Shown here piece after piece: positions 1 to 5,385 of a stretch of DNA of 5,385 nt. Both the position numbers and the translations under genes were made by a program. How positions within the stretch are numbered: the stretch's first letter is position 1; each line of letters begins with the position of its first letter. The notes below the pieces were generated by a model that did not search any database, was not told the origin of the DNA, and worked only from the letters and a program-made list of their open reading frames with translations. Source of the stretch: an uncultured Chloroflexota bacterium (GTDB taxonomy: Bacteria > Chloroflexota > Anaerolineae > Aggregatilineales > Phototrophicaceae); assembly GCA_937870805.1 (NCBI GenBank), contig CALMZT010000104.1, positions 1 to 5,385 of the forward strand. Direction: 5' to 3'.

Positions 1-8
1 GCAGGCAC

Positions 9-734
9 TTAAGACGCGCCCCCCTTTAAAATTCCGGACACGCGCTCGCGCAAGTCCTCATTCTCCCTCACGCGCAAGGAGCCCTCACGCTCCTTACGAC
101 GGTCGCGCGCAACTTCGAGCAGCATGTCCTTACGACTGCGAAAGGCATTCTCAGCCGCCTCGCATAGCTTCCAGATATGCTGCGCGTCAATCAGCTTGGA
201 CTGAGCTGCCGAATAACGTCGATCTGCTGTTACCGCAGCACGAATTGACGCCTCCGTTGGCTTCTTGTCTCCCACGGCAGCTGTACGCACTTCAGCATCT
301 AGCTTAGCTTCCAGAATTTCAATGGCACTTTTGACTCGTTCATATTGTCTGCGCGCATGGGCAGTTTGGCTGGCATAGTGCAGCTCCATCCCCGCATGTT
401 CGATCATCGCGGTATCCAGGTCCGCCAGGTTGATTGAGATATCCGCCTTCACCTGATCGCTGTCGATAAAGACATTCAGCGCCGTGCCATCACTTGACAC
501 CCTAACTTCAGGCTTCGGGCGCTCGACCCTCGTGACCGATTCGACGGGCACGTCTGCGCCTGATGACATTGGCACAACAGCAGGCGGTTTAACTTTGGAA
601 ACCGTCTCCCGCCCTACATCAGACACACCAACACTTGCCGCAGTTACAACTTCTCCAGCGTCAGCAACCGGCGTACCGGCATCCAGGTCCATCAGCATCT
701 GTTCCATTTCTTCGTCACTCATTACGTCACTCAT
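9..734 (-). CDS. UvsY-like putative recombination mediator / phage helical protein
   Basis: A 241-residue cytoplasmic protein. Residues 1-95 are low-complexity, rich in Val, Ala, Ser and Pro, with an acidic start (SDEEMEQMLMDLDAG), probably disordered. Residues 105-215 are strongly helical: LHYASQTAHARRQYERVKSA, EILEAKLDAEVR, then TEASIRAAVTADRRY, IWKLCEAAENAFRSR and MLLEVARDRRKE. The order matches the T4 UvsY pattern as I recall it: an aromatic helix, an E-A-K helix, a short loop, I/MxxxV-x-AD-x-x-x, then W-x-L...A-x-x-A-x-x-x-R and a final R. UvsY loads the UvsX recombinase onto single-stranded DNA; related helical proteins occur beside recombination genes in many phages. This is a pattern match by eye and the recombinase itself is not in the window. 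The ATG at 734 has a weak AAGAAG site at 741-746; a second in-frame ATG at 722 begins the same MSD sequence, so the true start could be either. The residue 210-237 tail is highly charged. Confidence 0.8.
   Translation of the reverse strand: MSDVMSDEEMEQMLMDLDAGTPVADAGEVVTAASVGVSDVGRETVSKVKPPAVVPMSSGADVPVESVTRVERPKPEVRVSSDGTALNVFIDSDQVKADISINLADLDTAMIEHAGMELHYASQTAHARRQYERVKSAIEILEAKLDAEVRTAAVGDKKPTEASIRAAVTADRRYSAAQSKLIDAQHIWKLCEAAENAFRSRKDMLLEVARDRRKEREGSLRVRENEDLRERVSGILKGGAS
713..734. repeat. Short tandem repeat at the start of the UvsY-like gene
   Basis: The plus-strand decamer CGTCACTCAT occurs at 713-722 and 725-734, a period of 12 bases. On the coding strand this gives ATGAGTGACG twice, producing the protein start MSDVMSDEE with two in-frame start codons. 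A related CGTCACT lies at 794-800 across the polymerase stop codon. Probably a small in-frame duplication. Confidence 0.6.
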
Positions 735-795
735 AACTTACTTCTTTGGTTAAAAAAACGACCTACGACAACTTTACTATCTATGATTTGGCACG
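735..795. other. 61 bp gap between polymerase and UvsY-like genes
   Basis: The only intergenic stretch between complete genes. On the minus strand it is AT-rich, with a run of seven T at 760-766 and the weak AAGAAG ribosome site of the downstream gene. No stem precedes the T run, so it does not form an intrinsic terminator, and no convincing paired -35/-10 hexamers are seen. A promoter for the element's own sigma factor could be here but cannot be recognised without knowing its consensus. Confidence 0.5.
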
Positions 796-3700
796 TCACT
801 GAATCAGCTCGGCAATCTTTTCGCACACCTTTTGAAGCAGCGCGACCTTACTCGGATCGAAGCTCACCTGCGCGGGATTAAGTCCAAATACGATTGACGC
901 ATCCAACTTAGGATCATAAATCACCTTGCCCGCCAGCTCAGACGGGTTGCCCTTCATGCCCGGCGCGAAGAAACGAATGGCATTGCTGCCCATCGCAACA
1001 ATCACTGGCGGCTTCAAGATATCTATCTCCCGCTTCAGATATTCTGAGCAGTTAATAATGGACTCATTAGTCAGCATCTTCACCCCGGCAGGCTTTGGGC
1101 TCTTTACCAATGCGGTGAAATAGCCGTCGTTCGCCGAGATACCAGTATCCCGCAGCGCGGCCTTTAACAGCAGCGCTGTCTCGCCTTCGAGCATTTTTCC
1201 CACCTTGCCCTCTTGCCAGTGCGGCGAGTCGGATACAACCATGAATACAGGCTTCTTACCTATTCGCGGTAATGGATGCTGAGCCCCCGCCAGCGAACAC
1301 TTGTCGCATGAGCGCAGTTCTTCCGACATACGAACAATCTTCATCAAGGCCAGACGCTCGTTATTCATCTGTCGGTCGGCCTTCACCGCGTCAACGGTGA
1401 AACCGGGCATAAGCTCAAGCCGGTCTTTCAAGCGGTCGGAATGCAGCGCTGGGGGAGTTCCGGGTTCTACAGACGCAAATGCACCTACGCGCTCAAGCTT
1501 CTCACGGTGCGACTTATTTACCTTGCCAGCCAACTTGAGCGCGGTTAATGTGGCTTCAAAATCCGCTTTCGATTCGAAGGTGCCTTTGTGAGCCCGTCTC
1601 GCCGTCATAATATGACCCGCGACATTGCCGCTGATACCCTTAATCGCCTGAAAAGGCATATAGAGCATCGTTTCTCCTGCAATTTCAATGCGATCCGACG
1701 AATGATTGATGTCGGGCGGCGCAATGCTCAACCCAACCCTGCGCGCGTCCATCACTAGCGGCGCAAGCTTCTCCTCCTTATCGACTACAGACATGGTGGC
1801 GGCGAAAAACTCAGCTGGGTAGCGAACCTTGAGCCACATCATCCAGTAAGAGATAACGGAATATTCAACAGAGTGACTTCGGTTGAACGCGTAGGCGGCG
1901 AAACCTTCAATTTTGTCCCAGAGCATTCCCGCTGCCGTGTCTGTCATCCCAGAGCCTACCGCCCCAGCGATAAACTGATCGCGGTAGAGCGCCATCTTTT
2001 CTTTATCCTTCTTGCCCATCGCCTTACGAACACCATCGGCCTCTGCCATAGAGAATCCCGCCAAGTCACGACAGACCTGCATGATTTGCTCCTGATACGT
2101 CAGAACCCCATGCGTCGGCTTGAGTGATTCTTCGACCGAGACATGCTCGTAATGTGGACTTCTAAGCCCCTGCTTCACCGCTACGAATTGATCGACCAGC
2201 CCCGCGTCAATCGGCCCAGGACGATACAGCGCAGTGGCGGCAGTAATGTCTTCGAAGGTCAAAGGCTCATTAAGCGCAAGGTCTTTCAACAACTTGCGCA
2301 TACCATTCGATTCGAATTGGAAGATGCCGACCGTTTCGCCACGCCCGAACGCCGCCATTACATCGGGCTCATCGAGCGGGAGACGTAGAAAGTTGATCTT
2401 CTTTCCGTGCCGCTGTGCGATGTAGTCCGCAGCGCCCTTTAAAATATCCAGCGACGACAGACCCAGAATGTCCATCTTAATCAAGCCCCAGGACTCGACG
2501 GTGCTCTTGTCCCAATTCACCACTGGGCCGCCTGTGCGTGTCTCGACAACGGCACGATTCACCAAAGGCTCATTCGAAACAACAACGCCAGCGGCGTGCT
2601 GCCCCAAACCCCGCATCACTCCCTCCAGCTCAAGAATGTGCTCCCACATTTCCGGGTGTTCCACCTTGAATTTCGCTATGTCAGGTACTCGTTCAACTGA
2701 CTCCACAAGGGATAGCGAAACCCCGTGCTCTTTTTCGACCTGCTTCGAGCAGGCGTATTCAAACGGATTCAGGTCGTGCATACGCGACACATCACGTATG
2801 GCAGAAGCTGGGCCAAGCGTCGTGTAATTGCTGACCCCTGCGACCTTGTCTGCGCCATACTTCTCTGTGATGTAGGCAATAACTTCGTGACGACGCGAAC
2901 TCATAAAGTCCAGGTCAGCGTCAGGTAAATCGATTCGATCCGGGTTGATGAATCGCTCGAACAGTAGCTTGAATCGGATCGGGTCAACGTCCGTAATCCC
3001 GAGCAAATAAGCTATCAATGACCCGCCCACAGAACCTCGCCCTGGACCGACCAGCACGCCGTTTTCTTTTGCCCAATTGACAATATCCTGTACCAGCAAA
3101 AAGTACCCAGAGAAATCCATCTTCTTCAGAACGCTAAGCTCGTATGCCAAACGTTCGCGATACATAGGCAGCTCTTCTTCGCTAGGTTTGTGCCCCAATA
3201 CCGGCTGCGAGAACCGTTCTGTCCAGCCTGTTTTCGACTTCTGCACCAGCTTCAAAAATTCATTTTCGTCCATCTTGGGCAGACAGGGTGGAAGCTTTTT
3301 GAATTCGTAAGTACAGGCATTCGCGACCTCCTGCATACTGTTTGAGACGTTGCGAATAATTGTTGCAGACTCCGAACTTCTCCCGAGGCGGAGCGCCATG
3401 CCATGCAAATGACGAACCATTTGCTTCGGCTCCCAAATCTGAAAGTCGCGAGTAAATGGGATTGGCAACCACATGCTATCCATCTTGGTGTTGGTGGAAA
3501 TTGCCCGCAGAACATCAAGCGCACCGGCAGATTTCGACTCAGCATAAAATGCTGGGTAGCTTGCGATCAGTGGCAAATTGGCATCATAAGCAAGCGCCAA
3601 TGCCCGTTCATTCAACGTGTCGAATAATGGCGAGTTCACCGGCACCAGTTCAATGTACGTCGCGAACTTACCCGCGAGTCTGCCTACAATCTTGACGTAG

Positions 3701-4164
3701 TCGGGATGGTGAAATGCATTAAACATATCTCCTGTCGATACGACAACGTTCTCTAGCGCCATCACATCACTAAGCCCTACCCGCGAGTGATAATAAAAAT
3801 ATTCTTCACTATTCCCTTTCGACAATAGCTTTAGCAGACTCGCGAGTCCCGTGTCGTCCTTCACGTACACCTTCAGTTGATAGAAGTGGTTTACCTTAAC
3901 TGCCTCGCCCGAAGTCTTGGACGGCTTGCGGTAAGTAGGGTCGTCATAAACCCGCAGGGTGCAGCCGACGATGGGCTTAATACCCTCCTTTTTCGCCTTC
4001 TCTGCGAATGACACCATGCTCGAAATGGTCATCGTATCGGTGAGTGCGACAGACTCATAACCAATCTCCTTCGCCTTGCTCGCGATTGTGCCGACCTGCA
4101 ATATCGACTCACCGATAGAGAAATCGGAGCGTACCCCGAAGGCGTGATTAAGATTTATGCTCAT
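796..4164 (-). CDS. dnaE: DNA polymerase III alpha subunit-like replicase (DnaE family) with C-terminal uracil-DNA-glycosylase-like domain
   Basis: A 1122-residue family C DNA polymerase, template-directed dNTP addition. Residues 1-75 are a PHP-type domain with altered metal ligands: HxxxH-SDYS has become A8...R12-SDFS, and TDHG has become TDTM (42-45). The polymerase core includes GPGRGS (373-378), LLFERFINPDR (400-410), PDADLDF with catalytic D415 and D417 (414-420), the third aspartate D565 in IKMDILGL, GIFQFES (613-619), LYRPGP (646-651), TYQEQIMQ (689-696) and FNRSH (760-764), all close to cellular DnaE. Helix-hairpin-helix DNA-binding segments lie at about 838-895. From about 945 the chain becomes a UDG-superfamily domain rather than the OB fold and tau-binding region of DnaE. 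Total length is near E. coli DnaE (1160) only because of this replacement. The start is supported by GAGAG at 4171-4175, six bases upstream, and by the PHP motif beginning at once. It overlaps the preceding gene by 17 bp. Inference: the replicase of a large phage or similar element. Family call is very sure; the symbol is by family, not orthology. Confidence 0.95.
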   Translation of the reverse strand: MSINLNHAFGVRSDFSIGESILQVGTIASKAKEIGYESVALTDTMTISSMVSFAEKAKKEGIKPIVGCTLRVYDDPTYRKPSKTSGEAVKVNHFYQLKVYVKDDTGLASLLKLLSKGNSEEYFYYHSRVGLSDVMALENVVVSTGDMFNAFHHPDYVKIVGRLAGKFATYIELVPVNSPLFDTLNERALALAYDANLPLIASYPAFYAESKSAGALDVLRAISTNTKMDSMWLPIPFTRDFQIWEPKQMVRHLHGMALRLGRSSESATIIRNVSNSMQEVANACTYEFKKLPPCLPKMDENEFLKLVQKSKTGWTERFSQPVLGHKPSEEELPMYRERLAYELSVLKKMDFSGYFLLVQDIVNWAKENGVLVGPGRGSVGGSLIAYLLGITDVDPIRFKLLFERFINPDRIDLPDADLDFMSSRRHEVIAYITEKYGADKVAGVSNYTTLGPASAIRDVSRMHDLNPFEYACSKQVEKEHGVSLSLVESVERVPDIAKFKVEHPEMWEHILELEGVMRGLGQHAAGVVVSNEPLVNRAVVETRTGGPVVNWDKSTVESWGLIKMDILGLSSLDILKGAADYIAQRHGKKINFLRLPLDEPDVMAAFGRGETVGIFQFESNGMRKLLKDLALNEPLTFEDITAATALYRPGPIDAGLVDQFVAVKQGLRSPHYEHVSVEESLKPTHGVLTYQEQIMQVCRDLAGFSMAEADGVRKAMGKKDKEKMALYRDQFIAGAVGSGMTDTAAGMLWDKIEGFAAYAFNRSHSVEYSVISYWMMWLKVRYPAEFFAATMSVVDKEEKLAPLVMDARRVGLSIAPPDINHSSDRIEIAGETMLYMPFQAIKGISGNVAGHIMTARRAHKGTFESKADFEATLTALKLAGKVNKSHREKLERVGAFASVEPGTPPALHSDRLKDRLELMPGFTVDAVKADRQMNNERLALMKIVRMSEELRSCDKCSLAGAQHPLPRIGKKPVFMVVSDSPHWQEGKVGKMLEGETALLLKAALRDTGISANDGYFTALVKSPKPAGVKMLTNESIINCSEYLKREIDILKPPVIVAMGSNAIRFFAPGMKGNPSELAGKVIYDPKLDASIVFGLNPAQVSFDPSKVALLQKVCEKIAELIQ
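799..1332 (-). other. UDG-superfamily (family 4-like) domain fused to the polymerase C-terminus
   Basis: Polymerase residues about 945-1122. Family 4 uracil-DNA glycosylases have an N-terminal CxxC, a GEAPG motif, a YxTNxVKC segment, another Cys about 16 residues on, a KPxxIVxLG strand and a late YHP motif. Here the order is the same: CDKC (953-956), VSDSPHWQE (977-985), LLLKAALRDTGIS (998-1010), YFTALVKS (1015-1022), INCSEYL (1037-1043), ILKPPVIVAMG (1049-1059) and FGLNPAQ (1093-1099). Motif spacing matches family 4 closely: C956 to S1022 is 66 residues and S1022 to C1039 is 17. Key residues differ: GEAPG has become SDSPH, the Asn of YxTN is Ala1018, the third cluster Cys is Ser1022, and the His of YHP is Asn1096. 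Known of the family: the intact proteins remove uracil from DNA. Inferred: a DNA-binding or damage/base-sensing module with lost or altered activity. Confidence 0.85.
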
Positions 4165-4828
4165 TATTTACTCTCGTTTGAATGGGGTTATTGTCTGCAA
4201 TGAATTCTGGAGCGAGTAGCAGCGCCTCGCCCTCACGGTACGCCACTCCGAGCCCAGGCAATACATTCCACATGATCGTTGTCTCGCTCTGGGCAGAAGT
4301 GTTGGCCCAGCCTAGCTCACTCATGAATCCTGCCTTTAGCGTGCGGCGCGTTACAAGCAATTCACGGGACAGTGTCCGTAGACACAGGACAAGCGAACGT
4401 TGGTTTGAAATTTCTGTGAAATGCCTATCTCCCCGCAACAGTGCCCGACGAACGAGCACGTCATCGCCACTTTTAAAAAGCTTGACAAGCCTTATTGCAG
4501 CATTTTTGGGAACCGTAGCAACAATACGCGCCTGCGCATCGGTCAAACCGTATCTGGGCCTCTTTAAAGCATAGGAACGACAGTGGGGCTTGACCGCCGA
4601 AGCGACGGTAAGCGTAGCCCAAGAACGATTCGCAGGCGCACCAACGTCGTGCTCTATGCGCTCGTGCTCGATTAAAGCAAAGCGTACTACATCGCTATCT
4701 AGCGCTGCTGATTTCAACTCCTCATAGGAGCTCTTCCGGCACTCTTCAAAGGACTGACACCGCCCACAGTGTGCCGACTTAAAACTAAATACGCTCGGTA
4801 CTCCAAAGCATGCCAACCTGTGAATCAT
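4148..4828 (-). CDS. Unknown protein with N-terminal four-cysteine cluster, possible Fe-S or zinc site
   Basis: I do not recognise a named family for this 226-residue protein. Residues 7-30 contain four cysteines, C7, C21, C24 and C30, spaced C-x13-C-x2-C-x5-C. The C-x2-C-x5-C ending is typical of [4Fe-4S] ligands in EndoIII-type glycosylases (C-x6-C-x2-C-x5-C) and WhiB-like regulators (C-x14-22-C-x2-C-x5-C); zinc is also possible. The middle (about 94-145) is basic and helical in character. Residues 150-210 (around TRRTLKAGFMSELGW and VAYREGEALLLAPEF) look like a small helix-turn-helix or winged-helix with a beta hairpin, which would suit DNA binding; this is inference only. The start is set by the ATGA overlap with the sigma gene and by a good AGAGGG Shine-Dalgarno at 4834-4839, five bases upstream. 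The 3' end overlaps the polymerase gene by 17 bp. There is no signal peptide or membrane segment, so it is probably cytoplasmic. Placement between sigma factor and polymerase suggests a role in transcription or replication. Confidence 0.75.
   Translation of the reverse strand: MIHRLACFGVPSVFSFKSAHCGRCQSFEECRKSSYEELKSAALDSDVVRFALIEHERIEHDVGAPANRSWATLTVASAVKPHCRSYALKRPRYGLTDAQARIVATVPKNAAIRLVKLFKSGDDVLVRRALLRGDRHFTEISNQRSLVLCLRTLSRELLVTRRTLKAGFMSELGWANTSAQSETTIMWNVLPGLGVAYREGEALLLAPEFIADNNPIQTRVNNEHKS
4171..4175 (-). promoter_or_regulatory. Ribosome binding site of the polymerase gene
   Basis: GAGAG on the minus strand, six bases before the ATG at 4164-4162. It lies inside the end of the preceding coding region, whose stop (TAA, 4150-4148) is 17 bp inside the polymerase gene, so the polymerase start must be reached while the upstream frame is still being translated. 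Confidence 0.65.
4825..4828 (-). promoter_or_regulatory. ATGA stop/start overlap, sigma-like gene to cysteine-cluster gene
   Basis: The ATG of the 226-residue protein (4828-4826) overlaps the TGA of the sigma-like gene (4827-4825). With the Shine-Dalgarno AGAGGG at 4834-4839 inside the sigma coding end, this is a classic arrangement for translational coupling by re-initiation and suggests the two proteins are made in linked amounts. Confidence 0.85.
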
Positions 4829-5385
4829 GAACGCCCTCTAAACGACACCCCGTAAACTTCAGACAGATTTTTACGCGCATCCGCCACCTGCTTGCTATCC
4901 AACTGATAGTGTTTGGCGATAAAAGCGATTGTTATTTCGCGTGGCGCAACCGCGCGCTCGCCACCCTGTCGCTTCACTGCTGCCTCCCGCTGCGCCTCAG
5001 CAAGTGCATCCACAAGGTCTTGACTAGGATTGATGAGTTTCGAAACAATGAACTTTGCGGCAGGCCCCAACGATTGCAGATTCCTGCGAAATTGCTGCAT
5101 CGCGTCCACGTATTGCTCTGGAGACGGCATATCGCATTCGATACACTCCAGAAGGTCAAGAACGTCGCTGCCATCGGTTTGCGACGCTATTGCTTCGAGG
5201 CTGTTCATCTTCAGTTCAACCTGCGTATCAATCATTCTTTCCGCAACCTTGTTGAACTGATTCCAAATAGCCCTGCCAAGATAGGCGGAAAAAGTAACCC
5301 CGTACTCAGGGTCGTATTTCTCCACAGCCTTAACGTAGGTAAGCGACATTTCCTGCACCACATCCTCGTAATCAACGAATACGTT
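4825..5385 (-). CDS. Sigma-70-like RNA polymerase sigma factor, partial (N-terminus outside the window)
   Basis: The frame is open to the right edge, so the gene starts outside the window; 186 residues are visible. A GTG at 5361-5359 could be read as a start, but the eight codons before it (NVFVDYED) continue a good sigma region 2, so it is internal. Seen: DYEDVVQEMSLTYVKAVEKY, then DPEYG and FSAYLGRAIWNQF, which match the region 2.2-2.3 pattern (D-VQEG---L--AVEKFDP--G--FSTYA---IR) used to bind core RNA polymerase and melt the -10 element. After an acidic linker, about residues 108-186 contain LGPAAKFIVSKLINPS followed by ITIAFIAKHYQLDSKQVADA, which reads as a region 4-like helix-turn-helix. 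Inference: a compact alternative sigma factor of a phage or mobile element, directing host polymerase to its own promoters. Region 1 and any N-terminal domain cannot be judged. The stop overlaps the next start (ATGA), indicating translational coupling. Alternative: a sigma-like regulator without full sigma activity. Confidence 0.8.
   Translation of the reverse strand, partial: NVFVDYEDVVQEMSLTYVKAVEKYDPEYGVTFSAYLGRAIWNQFNKVAERMIDTQVELKMNSLEAIASQTDGSDVLDLLECIECDMPSPEQYVDAMQQFRRNLQSLGPAAKFIVSKLINPSQDLVDALAEAQREAAVKRQGGERAVAPREITIAFIAKHYQLDSKQVADARKNLSEVYGVSFRGRS

Noticed and set aside
1..8. Possible GTG start (8-6) of a further minus-strand gene right after the TAA at 11-9, with a G-rich run upstream
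   Set aside because: Only two codons and part of a third are visible; the window ends before any coding evidence.
484..753. Plus-strand open frame of 89 codons rich in Ser and Thr
   Set aside because: Antisense to the low-complexity N-terminus of the UvsY-like gene, which explains its Ser/Thr composition.
735..795. T-run in the gap as an intrinsic terminator
   Set aside because: No inverted repeat lies before the run of seven T on the coding strand, so no hairpin can be drawn.
735..830. Sigma-70 type promoter before the UvsY-like gene (TAAAGT as -10)
   Set aside because: No acceptable -35 hexamer at 16-18 bp spacing was found; a promoter for the element's own sigma cannot be judged.
4182..4574. 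Open frame of 130 codons on the plus strand opposite the cysteine-cluster gene
   Set aside because: Wholly antisense to a gene with supported start and overlaps; its product is Ser/Arg-rich with no recognisable motif.
5359..5361. GTG as the start of the sigma-like gene
   Set aside because: In-frame residues upstream (NVFVDYED) extend the sigma region 2 pattern to the window edge, so the gene is partial.

Overview
This 5.4 kb window carries four protein genes, all transcribed right to left on the minus strand and packed tightly. The gene set is a sigma-like transcription factor, a cysteine-cluster protein, a DNA polymerase III alpha-type replicase and a UvsY-like putative recombination mediator. 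That combination is best explained by the replication/transcription region of a large phage of a proteobacterium, or a phage-like megaplasmid or integrated element. By eye the GC content is moderate, about 50-55%. There is no tRNA, rRNA, CRISPR array, transposase or capsid gene, so the host and the exact type of element cannot be fixed from this window.

In order of transcription: (1) 5385-4825, the C-terminal 186 residues of a sigma-70-like protein, cut by the right edge of the window. (2) 4828-4148, a 226-residue protein of unknown function with a four-cysteine cluster at its N-terminus. Its start overlaps the sigma stop as ATGA. (3) 4164-796, a 1122-residue DnaE-like polymerase. It keeps the three catalytic aspartates, has a degenerate PHP domain, and carries a uracil-DNA-glycosylase-superfamily domain where the OB and C-terminal domains of cellular DnaE would be. 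It overlaps gene 2 by 17 bp. (4) After a 61 bp gap, 734-9, a 241-residue protein with a disordered acidic N-terminus and a helical core resembling phage UvsY-like mediators.

The overlaps suggest genes 1-3 are translated as one coupled unit, with gene 4 downstream on the same transcript or with its own start in the short gap. Functionally the cluster would join promoter selection (sigma-like factor, perhaps with the cysteine protein as a partner), DNA synthesis (polymerase) and recombination-dependent replication (mediator). The most unusual item is the polymerase fused to a glycosylase-fold domain whose catalytic and iron-sulfur residues are partly replaced. The second is a cysteine spacing like that of WhiB-type iron-sulfur regulators, in a gene translationally coupled to a sigma factor.
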